A stretch of 64,000 nt of DNA from Sipunculus nudus (lineage: Eukaryota; Annelida; Sipuncula; Golfingiida; Sipunculidae), in assembly GCA_026874595.1 (NCBI GenBank), contig CM049322.1, forward strand, positions 32,322,340 through 32,386,339, written 5' to 3'. Position 1 is the first letter of the stretch; every line of letters starts with the position of its first letter. Shown piece after piece: positions 1 to 11,250 of the stretch. The notes under the pieces were generated by a model, which worked only from the letters and a program-made list of their open reading frames with translations, was not told the origin of the DNA and did not search any database. A program made the position numbers and the translations under genes.

Positions 1-901
1 CCAGTCTTTAGCAAATGAATGCATTATGATTCAAACAGATCAATACTTTGCCATCTGACGGAGGAATAATGAACAGTTGGAAGTGTTAGAAATTTGTTTT
101 GTTGAAAATGCAGACCTTTCTTCACTTCAGCCATCTTCTTTCTAACCGATACAGCTCGGTATCTTTAACTTTTGTAAAGTTATATATATGGCAGCAATAC
201 ACTAGAGTCATTTGTTTCTGAAATTGTTGGACCAGACATCTTTACGTGACTGGTCAGCAACAATATTGGTCATACAAGCTAGTCATTTAACGCTGGATTT
301 CTCACACTTTATTGAATACATTGAACCCACAAACAATATACTTTATGATGGACCCTTGATTCTGTTTAAAACATAGAACAAGGACTGTATAAGAACAACT
401 TCAGCTTAGCCAGATACTGATATTTCACAGTAGCTTCAGATAGTCGTTACTATATTTGGTTACCAAATCAATACCGGGTCTGACTAACGACAACCATACA
501 CGCAAGAGCTGATGGAAACATTATATTATGAAAAAATACGAAGGCACGAGAATTTAATCATCATGATAATGTGATATTCCCCGAAAACACTTATCTGTCA
601 TAAATATAGTAAGCATGTGCAGGTATAGACAAGCTGAATTGTAGTCCATGTTAAGGAATTTATTACTGCTTGGCAATAACATTTTCTCTAAGTAAAAACT
701 TCGACAATGTATCATTTTATATTTAAGCTGTTTTACATATATTTATCGGTGTCACAGTATGTTACAGATATATAAGCCTATCGACCGACATAAATACTTG
801 CGCCATTCATCTGTAGCTGTATTAAAATTTATATTTGTTTAATATTTATATATTAATCCTCTTTACTCTGATATTTAAAACAAATCATTTTGATCCACCA
901 G

Positions 902-1210
902 ACAAACCTGGGAAGCCTTCAATTAACAGCACGAGATGTTTTAAAACCCCTGTCTCTGTGGAGATCTGGTGGCAGGCAGGCTTTGATGGTGGTTACACAC
1001 AGACCTTTAGCGTCTATTACCGGGAAGTAGGGACGGAGCAGTACAAAGAGTTCAAGTCGAACATCAGAGACCCAGGTTCAAAGAAACTTAGCTACGTCAG
1101 GGTGACGGGGTTAACACCAGGAACAAAGTACCAGTTCAAAGTAACCGGTCACAACAAGCACAATGGAAGATCTTCCACCGGATCAGAGCCAGTTACTTTT
1201 CAGACGCTTG
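902..1210 (+). CDS. Gene A exon: FN3 domain 1
   Basis: 309-nt phase 1-1 exon. The acceptor is ccaccag at 895-901 and the donor is ttg|gtaaat at 1211. Residues show the FN3 pattern: PGKPSINS at the start, an EIWWQAGFDGG strand, FSVYYREVG, and the GLTPGTKYQFKVTGHN core typical of FN3 F and G strands. It differs from the gene B copy (20956-21264) at 5 of 103 residues. Borders are supported by conservation of both splice sites in the copy. Confidence 0.88.
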
Positions 1211-4200
1211 GTAAATAAAAAATACACATCCTATAAAAGCTCTATTTGAAGCATAAAATCACAACATATTAAAAAGAATATGAACACATTTATGGCCGTG
1301 AAGTGATTTCCACCGATCAACATATAACCATTATTCAATTTCCCCAATTGAAATTTATAATTTAGTGTTTTTGGACTAATGAATCCATTTCCATTCATTA
1401 TCTGACATTTAACAAAACGTATGACCAGCGGATAAATCTTTGACACCTGAGCTCGATTTGAAGTGCTCCAGTATTGATTAATGCAAATATTTTGAATAAT
1501 CCTGGCTGCCGGTTACGCATGACATGTCTCAGCAGTAAAATATGATATATACGGGATAAGAGGTCTTGAGATAATATATAATTTGTTTACTCACTTGTTC
1601 AAAAATGCCCGGAAGAAGAATATTTCTATGTCTTTGTCTATAACCATGTTAATGGAATTTATCAAAGTGTATCGTCGATGGAAACCGTCTAAACACGCGT
1701 ACTCCTTCTTCTTGAATAAAGCTAAAGTCACTCCACTTCTGTTCTTCAACAAAGAACATATTCTTCAATCATTATATTTCCAGACTTGTCAAAAGGAAGT
1801 ATAACATATCACAGCTGTCACAGGCGCTTCCTGATTGTTTATTATTGACATTTATATAGATAGGCCAAACGTTGATCCATCATCATTGAAATTTAAGCGT
1901 GATGGGAGCAAGGCCTCCTTGAACTGGCAGATACCAACAGGAGCATTTGACACCCAACGGATTGTGCAGTATGAGGATGAGAAGGAAGAAGACATAACAT
2001 CCTGCTGGTTACCACATTGTCTCGAACATGAAAACCTTACACAAACAGCCACCAGCTACGATGTAAAAGGTCTTGATGAGAGAAAGATATACGTTTTTGA
2101 GCTAGTTTTATACTTCAAGGGAGATATGGTAGAGCGCAAAACATTCAACGAAGGTACAGTAAGAGATTTTACTTACCCCAAGACACACATGTTAATATAT
2201 ATTCGTATGCACGTTTGCGTATGTGTAGACAATAAATTTAGATAATCAGAAGCAAGAAGAAAAAAACGGAAGAGATGTTATTACTTTCGTGAAATGTAAT
2301 AGCGTTTTGTACAAATACACTGGAAAAGACCCTGTATTGCCATGTAACTATTACTTTTTAGCTAAGCTGGCCTTGGGTCATCTGAGCTATAGTGATCGTC
2401 CTTTTTCTATTGTCAACAAATCCATTAACAGGGCACACATCGTACCCATTTTATCCAATAACTTGTTACTGAACATTCCGGTATATCCTTAGTAAATCTC
2501 CTTGCGTGAAGATCATTAGGCCACTGTTATCTATATCCTGTGAGTTACATTTGTGTTTTTAGCACTTAAAATATCAGAATTGTGTTATGGTTCCGTCCTG
2601 GATCACGAATTGTTCACCAACTATAATATACATCATCGTTAACATGCAAAAATGAAGAATATCGGTCCAACCTTTTTAACACTACTGTTACAGACAACAC
2701 TGTTAAATGCTTATATTTTCGGTTGCTGATGAATGAAAATCATATTTTAGATAAAATATTTCACTGATAATTGCATAGAATTTTGTGAAATTCCATAAAC
2801 TAATGACAATGGATAGTCCTCTCAGCTATGCAAGACTGATTGTGCCATCTGTGCCATGTCTTCATTTTCACTCACTTTTAATAAAAAATCAGACATCAAA
2901 ATTCTGGTGGCCTGGTCTCTATTATAGCCAAGGAAACATCATTTACAATTGTGTCTCTATTACTATGGAACATTTGAAGAAAAGCTGTTCAACGGATTCT
3001 TCAAAGCTCCTTCAGACACATTTGCAAAATAAGATGTGACATCTGATTTATACCTATCTTGCTTCAAATACGATATTCCAGTTATGGCGGCATTTTTTGT
3101 TTTGCCATTTCGTAAACTTCATGATCATACGCAGCTCTTTAAACTTTGTAAGACTGTTGGTGCCACTTGCATTTTCTTAATTTTTTATTGTATTTAAGTG
3201 CTCAACAATCAGATGTTACTGATGGCCTGTGTTAACAAGGCACATATCATAACCTTTTAACCCGGTGATTTCATACTTTATCTCATAGTATGTCTTTCGT
3301 AAGTCTCCTGCATACAAATATCAGGTCACTGTGATGTATATTCTGTGAGTAATAAACCTTTGTGTTTTTAGCACTAAGAAATCGCCTGGGCAACGAAACA
3401 AACATTTCCACTGAACTCGAGAAATGAAACATTGTGCATCATTTGCACATAAACATTGCTATCATTTATTGAAAAAAGAATAAACTGCGGGCATTTTATA
3501 ATTTTCAGTTGTTATGAAATTAATGCTTTAGATAAAATGTCTCAGTAAAGTTTTCATGGATCTTTCTTAAATGCGAAAGCTTTACTTATCATGGTTAACC
3601 CTTTCAGCTGTGGAAAATTTGGAATCACCTGTTGCTTTTCCTTATTTTTATGCAATTTTCAGACTTAGAAATTAGGATCGACATGTCCCGATTGTAGTCG
3701 AGCAAATTTATTCTTTACATTTAATGCACAGATTAATCAAATATATGCATTCTTTCACATGGATATGTATCTATCACCATGGACAGTTTGAAGAAAACCC
3801 ATCTGATAAATTCTTCACAACTGCCACAGACACAATAGTAAAAACACAAAAATGACAGCAATCTAAATTGATAGAATGTTTTAGTCTCAGAGATTAGCTG
3901 AGCGTCATGATCCCTGGGTCACTTGTTTCTCTTGATATGTCTGATATAAGTAGTACTAATGCATTGTTTCACCGAAATAATCTCTGCGCCTTGTCCAGTA
4001 TGTTGCAATATTGAAAACAAAATTCTGAAAATACATACAACATTGTTAAAGCTGTATGATACATATTCCTTTGACTATCCAATAAATCGGGAGAGCGAAA
4101 TGCGATTCGTTGTCATGATGATTTCAGTGTCTTCTATACCCTAAATGTTTTATTTTGTTTAAAAGGGAATGTACGTAACCTCTTTTCAGTATTTGTCATA

Positions 4201-4541
4201 TCACGTTTTCAAGAATATCAGAATTGTTTGAGTTTATGGATATTCATATCAGATTTTTTTCTTCAGAATTGGTCGAGACTGGTTTGCCTGCCCTTACTCT
4301 TGTGGGTATCTGCTTGGCCGTGCTGTTTTTCATATTATTTCTGGTGCTCATTTTTATTGTTCTCCGAGTCAGGCGGAAATCCATGAAAGGTAACACGTTA
4401 CATTTGATGTTATGAATTGGAGCTTTTGTTTTTTATTATAGGTAATCATATCTTTTTCTAGCTCAGTAAAAAAGGGGAAATTGTTAAATATGAATCAGTA
4501 TGGATACATGAATCATGCACTTATTGCAACCTTGTTTTATG

Positions 4542-4595
<54 letters not shown>

Positions 4596-7352
4596 TGCAT
4601 ATTTGCACTTTGAATGTGGAAGGAAAAAGCATTAAACAAAAAACAGAAACTTTACAAGAATAAGTCACGCATGTTACGCAGGTATCTTTTTTTATGTCAT
4701 CATATTTTCAAATAATATAGCAGAGACAAAACTATATAAACGGAAAACAATATAATTAACATATGCTTGAATATGTTTGTAAACCATTTTAATGTACTCT
4801 AATCATGAGTGCATGCGGTACACAGTCAAGGAGTTCCATTAAAAGTCAGTTATTTAAGGTTAAAATTTTCTTTTTCGTACACCCTGGTCTTAAGTAGTAC
4901 AAAAATCTTCTTTTTTTATAAAGTAGGGTTCAACATCGCCTTATTATGAACAGGACGACACTTACTATTGCGTCAAACTCTGACACAATACTTGTTTACT
5001 TGGTGTGTTCTTATCTAGAAATAATAATTTCTTTGTACGTCCTGTAGGTGGCCTTATTATGAGATATAATTTTTATATTTATTTGCCAGGAATCTTCAAA
5101 GTGCTTTTGTACGTAAACTGGTTTCCAAAGAATTTCAGGATTGTCCGGCCATTACACAATATACATAACCGGCGAATCGTATCAGTTGTACAACACTTGC
5201 TATGTTTAGAATCTTAGTATTTTATCCTGTTAAGAGAGTCAGTTTAAATGTCTTTCTGTCTGCAGACCAAGAAAGAATATCACCGAATCCAGAGCAAAGA
5301 ACTGAGAACATAACTGATGATTCGAATAGTGGCAACCCACTTTACGCGGAACCACAGAAGAAAAATAAAAATAAGGCTGTTTGTAAGAAGAATCACGCAG
5401 GACAAGAAGACACAACAGTTGTGTACGCAAATGTGGACAAGAAAGGTCAAGCAGAAAAGGACGAAGCTACTGCTTCAATAGTGTACGCCGACGTTGTGAC
5501 CGGAACAAAGTCTACAGATAAAAAGAAAACTGCAGGAGGTAAAACACAACTAAAGAAGCATTGTGCTGATTCGGTAGTGTATGCTGAAGTCATTGCAGGG
5601 TCACAGAAGAATGAAGTTAGAGGAAAAAATGAAGGAGGCAAGAAAGTTAAGAGGAGAAATGGTAAGGTTTGTTCGCTTTTGCATAACAGTGTTTACTGAT
5701 AGCAATGACCGCTTTGAAAGATTTTGACTGAGAATCAAATACTAGTTTTCTTGCATATTTAACTCATTTAATCTTCCTCCCTCATTATATGATACGAAAT
5801 AGTATTTTTTAAATTTTAATCTCCGACCGTAATACGTAAATGATCTGAATGTATGAACAAACTATCGCCTAAAAATGAACGTGATGCATTTAGTTGATCG
5901 GACTTTCCTATTTCATTTACTATAGGGAAAGGGAAGAAGAAAAATGCAGATGGTAAGTAATGCCTTTATTTTAAGATGTCTAAGGTATTTATTTTTGTAT
6001 CCACGGTCCTTTGTAGTTTGCTGGGTTACCCTAACGTTCACATACGTTTGGCTCATCTACCACTTAAAATATGCCTGGACAGAGAACGGCTACTGATTGG
6101 GATATTCCATATACATGCTACACAATTTACCTTATTTGTTCAAAATAGATGTCCGATGTGCATTACCTGGTTTCATATTGGAAAACATGTATTTGCATTT
6201 ACTATTTTATTTCAATAAATCAGAATACCAGTTTTTCTAGACTAAAACTTAAATATATATTGTTAGAAATATAGTAGTCAAGATATGTTTTCTTTATGTC
6301 ATCAAGCTGGTGAGCACGAAGTGTATGAAAATATAACAGCTATGAACAAGAAAGGCGGGGACAGAACTGCTGCTCATGGAATTTCAAAAGACAAAACGGA
6401 GAACTTGCAGCCAGTAAGTATGATTCTAAAAATATTTATCGCTTTTTTCGAATTAAAACAGTTCCCGTTTCAAGGAACCATTGTATATTTTAAAAATCTT
6501 CCTTAAAATATCTATATTTACATATCATTGGAAGTCGAAGAAATGACAGTTAACGTTTATAATTATTGCCCTTGGAATACGAGTACAGATAAAAGATCAA
6601 TGTAAGTGAAAAACAAAGGCTTTTTAGTTTTTTTTTTAAATCTGAACTCAATTTATTTTTTTACAACCAGAACCCTTTAAAACCTTTTAAAAAGCTCTGG
6701 TTGCAATTTTCTAAAAAAAAAAACAAAAGTTGCAGCTACGCTTGCGTTGTAACTGTCATCACCGAGCAGATCAGAGGATACGTGTTTTAATTGTCATACT
6801 TAAAATATGAAAATCGCAAGTAACAACAAGAATATTCTTCCATTATGTGACATATACGTCACTTTTCAATGGCCGTCAGACACAATCATTGTATATTACG
6901 TCTTACCCTCTGTTAGGCAACGCTTCTTGGATGTTTATATTTTTTTTATTCTCAATGCATATATTTCTTAGGATATGTGTGCCTAATATAATAGAAAATT
7001 AAATACAATAGTATAATTTCAATAAATAGTCTCCAGTTGAAACATTTCTGACATAACCAGAGAAAATAAATAAGCAATAATGATATATATATATATCACT
7101 TTAGATTGTTATATTTGGTAATCAATAATCGGCTTAAACAAAAGATTGCCATTTTCTCGGCCTAATAAAAAGAAGCAATATTGGGTACATACAAAGTATT
7201 TTTTTCTCACGCAGCCGCCTGGTACTGACGGTCTGCAGTACGCCGCTGTGGAGTTCATTAAACCAAAGCCTTGCATGAAGAAGACACCCCAAACAGATGA
7301 AGCAACTGAATATGCAGCCATTGATTACAAAAAGAAAACAACCCCAATGTGA
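902..7352 (+). CDS. Gene A: FN3 receptor with ITIM-rich cytoplasmic tail (partial, 5' end outside window)
   Basis: Predicted join of exons 902-1210, 1860-2153, 4267-4389, 5266-5661, 5926-5952, 6307-6413 and 7215-7352, about 463 residues plus stop. Every border has AG/GT and the phases agree (1-1 throughout, then 0 for the last junction). It encodes two FN3-like domains, one transmembrane helix and a roughly 220-residue Lys-rich tail. The tail has tyrosine motifs NPLY, VVYANV, IVYADV, VVYAEV, EVYENI, LQYAAV and TEYAAI. VVYANV, IVYADV, VVYAEV and LQYAAV fit the ITIM consensus [SIVL]xYxx[IVL], which recruits SH2 phosphatases in vertebrates. The expected role is an inhibitory or adaptor-recruiting cell-surface receptor. 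Ig exons and a signal peptide probably lie left of the window, because the homologous gene B has them there. The first FN3 exons are near-copies of gene B exons. Function is inferred from motifs only. Confidence 0.8.
1211..1859 (+). other. Gene A intron between FN3 exons (shared with gene B)
   Basis: Non-coding and AT-rich. It is homologous, inverted, to 20301-20955 in gene B along its whole length, including short open frames that are not conserved and are not genes. Confidence 0.8.
1860..2153 (+). CDS. Gene A exon: FN3 domain 2 (membrane-proximal)
   Basis: 294-nt phase 1-1 exon with acceptor tatatag (ends 1859) and donor aag|gtaca (2154). It encodes a second FN3-like fold with a SLNWQIPTGAF strand, a central Cys pair (SCWLPHC) and the YDVKGLDERKIYVFELVLY core. 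About 13 of 98 residues differ from the gene B copy, more than in the preceding exon, and the changes cluster around the SCWLPHC loop. This is the last extracellular exon before the membrane. Confidence 0.85.
2154..4266 (+). repeat. Gene A intron with an internal tandem duplication
   Basis: Two related blocks, roughly 2340-3040 and 3190-3850, share ordered landmarks: a tctcctgcgt-like stretch, ctgtgagt, tttgtgtttttagcact, and later ggaacatttgaagaaaa against ggacagtttgaagaaaa. Similarity is moderate with indels. Homology to gene B stops near 2240. No exon recognised. Confidence 0.55.
4267..4389 (+). CDS. Gene A exon: transmembrane segment
   Basis: 123-nt phase 1-1 exon, acceptor cttcag (4261-4266), donor aaag|gtaaca (4390). 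It encodes about 41 residues: a short stalk (ELVETGLPAL), a hydrophobic helix of about 25 residues rich in Leu, Phe, Ile and Val, and a basic stop-transfer cluster RVRRKSMK. There is no charged residue inside the helix, so pairing with a DAP12-type adaptor is not suggested. It has no visible similarity to the gene B transmembrane exon. Confidence 0.85.
4390..5265 (+). other. Gene A intron with (TA)n microsatellite
   Basis: AT-rich intron with a pure (TA)n run at about 4546-4588. No further coding signal seen. Confidence 0.7.
5266..5661 (+). CDS. Gene A exon: main cytoplasmic tail with three VYAxV ITIM repeats
   Basis: 396-nt phase 1-1 exon, acceptor ctgcag (ends 5265), donor atg|gtaagg (5662). 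It encodes 132 residues, hydrophilic and Lys-rich. Motifs by position: NPLY (5334-5345, NPxY type, known to bind PTB domains), VVYANV (5418-5435), IVYADV (5478-5495) and VVYAEV (5574-5591). The last three share an [IV]VYAxV core, repeated with spacings of 20 and 32 residues, which suggests internal duplication. YANV also fits the GRB2-type YxN site. Confidence 0.85.
5926..5952 (+). CDS. Gene A microexon (basic linker)
   Basis: 27-nt phase 1-1 microexon between acceptor actatag (ends 5925) and donor gatg|gtaagt (5953). It encodes KGKKKNAD, a basic linker. It keeps the reading frame whether included or skipped, so alternative splicing is plausible but not shown. Confidence 0.65.
6307..6413 (+). 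CDS. Gene A exon: cytoplasmic tail with EVYENI motif
   Basis: 107-nt exon, phase 1 at the acceptor (atcaag, ends 6306) and phase 0 at the donor (cca|gtaagt, 6414). It carries EVYENI at 6318-6335. This has YxN (GRB2-type) and an Ile at +3, but Glu at -2, so it is not a strict ITIM. It is the only junction in gene A that is not phase 1, so this exon and the next must be spliced together. Confidence 0.75.
7215..7352 (+). CDS. Gene A terminal exon: LQYAAV ITIM and TEYAAI ITSM-like motif, stop
   Basis: Terminal coding exon with a strong pyrimidine tract and acceptor cacgcag (ends 7214). It reads in phase 0 from PPGTDG to a TGA at 7350-7352. It contains LQYAAV (7233-7250, ITIM consensus) and TEYAAI (7305-7322, TxYxx[VI], the ITSM pattern). 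The Y-to-Y spacing is 24 residues, close to the ITIM-ITSM spacing used by SHP phosphatase-recruiting receptors. The ORF ends in a short basic stretch. Confidence 0.82.
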   Translation, partial: PPGTDGLQYAAVEFIKPKPCMKKTPQTDEATEYAAIDYKKKTTPM

Positions 7353-8930
7353 GCTGTTTTCAGGTCCCTGTCTGTTAGATGAATTATATAGTGAAATATA
7401 GAGAAAACTATCTCACATATGGACTAGAAATGAATTTCTAATCCAGCGAACTACATCAGACACTTGAAAGATAATAAGTTAATGGAAACTTTGAAAGCTT
7501 AGACTATGAAGAAAAAAACAATATTATTGTATATACATTCCTACAATTGAGACGTGCATGTACGCCTTTCTAAAATATTTGGTGTATTTGTTGTACCGTA
7601 ATGTTACTTGTGTATCAAACATGCACACATTTATATAGCACGCCTACTTTTCGGGACAAGGGTAGGACGACCGGTGATTGAGACGCACTGATCCGTATCG
7701 TCATAATGGAAGCCGCGGGAATAAAACAAGTGGACCACAGAAGATGTTTTCAATTAACACGGACAAAAAGATCACAGTTAAAGAAGAACACAGAACTTTT
7801 ATTATTCCAGTTGAGAAAGAAACAAAACCCGTTTTAAATAAAGACAGACAATACACACTGTTCTCGCGTCGTGGTACTAAACGATATAAAAGCCCGAAGC
7901 TCACCAGTTACAGTCGGGTTACACGATGAACTGTTGAACGATCACCAGGCTTGGGTTTATCTCCCGGAGTACCGTTATTGGGAGAAATGTACACCATGGA
8001 CTTAGTTAAAAGACTTCTGTTTCCCCAGTATACGGACTGCTCGGCTCCTAACGGCAACCCCGGAGCCACTTCGTTTCGATGGGGCCATACTGGTTATGAG
8101 TTGAAGATAAATATATTTCGTTTTGTATTATAATGTATGCCCCGTTTGAATAATGTTATAATTTACAGAATTTGTTTTGAACTTTGTATATATTGTATAT
8201 AATGATTATTTGAATAATTATATATATCTGCACCATACCACGAGTCTTTCTTTCTAAATTTATGTTTGTTGTGTGAAGAACCCGGAAAGAAATTCAATTT
8301 GCACGCAACAATACGGTGTGCTAAAGATGATTGCTACACGTAATTTTATATATACAAATAATTTTACGATCGTTATAAACTCAAGATAATAGTTTTCATC
8401 TGGACTTTGTACCTTCTATATAATAATTTGACTCTTCCTGCAATGACACACCAAATTCAAACATAATCTTCCTATGCATACTTACGTCTCCCCTCCTTCT
8501 CACATTGTGACATTCTCAATGACTCGGGTCGTACATCCACTGACACTTTTCGGTGCCTCAAACGTTACTCATTAGGATAATTTCACTGATTTTCCTCCTA
8601 TTCTCCACAAGACAGTGATATTTCACTGCTATTATTATTCCAAACGAAGGATAACCCCTGTCCAGTCATACGAAAGGCAATAACCTATGATTCTTAGGCT
8701 TTCTGCATTAGACACGACAAAAGATACCGCAATACCACAAAACGCTCTGCAGCCTGAATCCTTTGGCCATTAAATACACTTCAAGTGTTAATTAATGGAC
8801 ATAAGTTATATTCACGTTTGAGTTTGTGGCATTTCTATCATTTGAAATAAAAATAGCGTTCACTCCTAGACTGAGATTGTTATCTTTCTAGGAATAGAAT
8901 CGTTACATGGTGTTTGTTTCAAATTGTTTG
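7353..8930. other. Gene A 3' flank
   Basis: Probably includes the gene A 3' UTR; the first AATAAA on the + strand is near 7720, inside a slightly richer open stretch (7678-7929, 83 codons, Lys/Arg-rich, no family recognised). The remainder is AT-rich without recognised features. Confidence 0.4.
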
Positions 8931-11250
8931 TTTAGTTCGATTAGACACAGGATCAGTAAACAGGGAACTACGGGTGATCCTGAAAAGAGCAAGTTTCACC
9001 GAGAGACTAACAGATCTAGGATATAGTAAATATATTTATTTTGCACCCTGGGATAGTTGATCGGGACTGAGGGTAACAATTTGGAAAGAGGACCCGATTT
9101 TGTTCTACAGCTGGTGTTAACACCTGTGGTAGCGTGGATGCTTTCTAAAATGTAACCAGACTGGCACACCCAACATTGCATCCAGCACAAGGCAAGATAC
9201 TTGGCTTGCAAATAGGAGATTACTGGCGCGTTTAATATCAAACAGCGAACCACCAGACAGAATTTCTGGAACCAGGGAATGACAAGAAGCTATCTTCTGA
9301 CACACGGTGCCGATTCTCTGTCCCTGTTTTTGGACGCTATTTTCATGAAAAAACGAAAGTCCCGTTTTGCATGCACAAGAAATTCCCTCCAGCAAGGACA
9401 CTCCAGCCGACGACAGGTGCAAAGTGATTTCATGTCAGGAATAAGATGGTGACAGGCAAACAAATTTACTATGGCAGAGTGGTCAGGGCAGACAGTAGGA
9501 AAACATATGTGGAAGATAAGCGATGAAGCAGGCTTTCCAATAGGCCGTCCCCTAAAGTCTACACTTCCCTACGGAGAAGATGGTTTTGATAATACATTAC
9601 CACGCAGAGTAGAAGGAAAAGAATGTACAGGTATAGTTGACACAGGCTCCATAGTAACTTCCGTGTCTGATATTTATTAATCAAAACGGTTACTTTGTCT
9701 GCATCTCCGTTCGTTAGACAGACTAGGCTTTGAGCTCACAACCTGTGAAAGCAAGAACAACAACCGTATTTGAGTCATCCTTGGGATCAATGTGATACAG
9801 CTTTTTAAAAAAACTCTACAGAAAATTACAAAGATTACCATTCTCTCAAGTGGAACACAGGGTGCAGGATTTTGTCGAGGAAAGACGGTAAAATAGGAAA
9901 TGGAGCGCCGTTAACCTTTGAAAGTTCCTACTGTAACAACAGTGTTGGTGTGGGGCAAAACACACAAGGCACCATTATTGCATGCTGCGTCCGCACTTTA
10001 GTCCTTTGATGCTTAACCAGGGGAAGTTACAGAATGTCCAACTGGTGTTACACATTTAACAAAAGATAGCATCAAACAAGATCCCAGGAAGATTTGACAC
10101 ACGTTATAAATAAACAGACACTCAGGCCAAACATCATTTTATGCAAATTGCAGCAATGCCAGTCCTAGGCAGGCCCTAATGGTAGTTATACTCATGTAAA
10201 CGAGCCACAAGAGATGACTTTTAGTTATTTGGGATCTAGAGATTTTGTGAGAGTAGCAAAGTCAGCACATGGAAGTTTTGCTGAATAAATCTCAATCTCC
10301 TTCAAAGAATATCAACAATCTGCAGTCTTAAACTTAATGTAGTTTTCTCCAAGCTAGTAAAAAAGCCTTTAAAATGTAATTTGATTGTCAAAATAGTCAA
10401 ATATCTAAGTCAAATAATGAAATCCGCCAACAGAACTAGTTTATCCGGACTAATCAGATGCAAAAACAGATGCAGTCGGAAACTTGAAAGTTCCACACAG
10501 TTTTGAAGATTGAGGACATTCCTAGGCTTCACTGGGTATTACGTTGATTTGAAACAAAAAATAAAAAAATGCTGAAAGAGTACACCCATGGAATCAAGTG
10601 TTGAATCAAGCCCGAGACGAATGAAGCATGGGTAATATGCGAGAAAAAAAATTAAACCCATGGAAGCGCTGATGCCTTTGAGACCATCATCGTACGGTTA
10701 AAAACGCCACTAGGTCTAGGATTCGCAAACTTCAACATTTCATTTAACTTGCACACAGATGCATGCCGAGAAAGGCCAGGGGCAGTGCTGGATCAGGAAC
10801 AGAATGGTAAATTACGTGTAAATGAATATGACATGTCATAAGTTCTAAATAAGAACATAATTACTTACGTTTTATTGCTAGACAAGTTATGCGCTCTGTT
10901 CCACCAGTGGGTGGGCAGAACTTTAACTGTACGACTTCTCGATTGTTAACAGTCCAGGCAAGAATGTAAATGACGTTGACGGACTTTCCAGGGGAAAGGA
11001 ACCATCAAATCGCCATAAATTCCTGCCAGATATCGGATTTGAGTGCCAGATATTGGATTTGAGCTACAGATCAAATGCCTATAAGGATACTTTGTGTATC
11101 TCAGGAGACACGTATTTCGCAAGCAAATATACCAAATCAGTGTCAGATACGTTCTAGTGCAATCCTACTGCGGAAATGAAAGTTGTCCAATGGTAGGATG
11201 AAGCTGTCAACAAAGTTCGGTAACAGGAAACCGGAGATGACAAAAAAAAG
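8930..11250 (+). pseudogene. Decayed Ty3/gypsy retrotransposon pol fragment
   Basis: Several frames, broken by stops and shifts, contain ordered pol landmarks on the + strand. A retroviral-type aspartic protease motif GIVDTGSIVTSVS has DTGS at 9639-9650. FLGFTGYYVDL at about 10519-10551 matches the RT thumb signature FLGxxGYY of gypsy elements. LHTDA followed by GAVLDQEQNGKLRV at about 10743-10820 is the start of the RT-connected RNase H. Spacing between protease and thumb is too short for an intact RT, so part is deleted. The longest intact frame (9471-9680) covers only the protease start. No LTRs identified. Non-functional remnant. Confidence 0.75.

Larger units (their letters stand above)
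1..2240 (+). repeat. Inverted duplication, arm A
   Basis: Matches the reverse complement of 19920-22140 over exons and introns. Homology reaches the left edge of the window, so the arm is truncated by the window. Ends near 2240 inside the intron after FN3-2. Confidence 0.85.

Noticed and set aside
1583-1804. 73-codon ORF between the gene A FN3 exons
   Set aside because: The corresponding gene B intron does not preserve the frame, so it is intronic chance.
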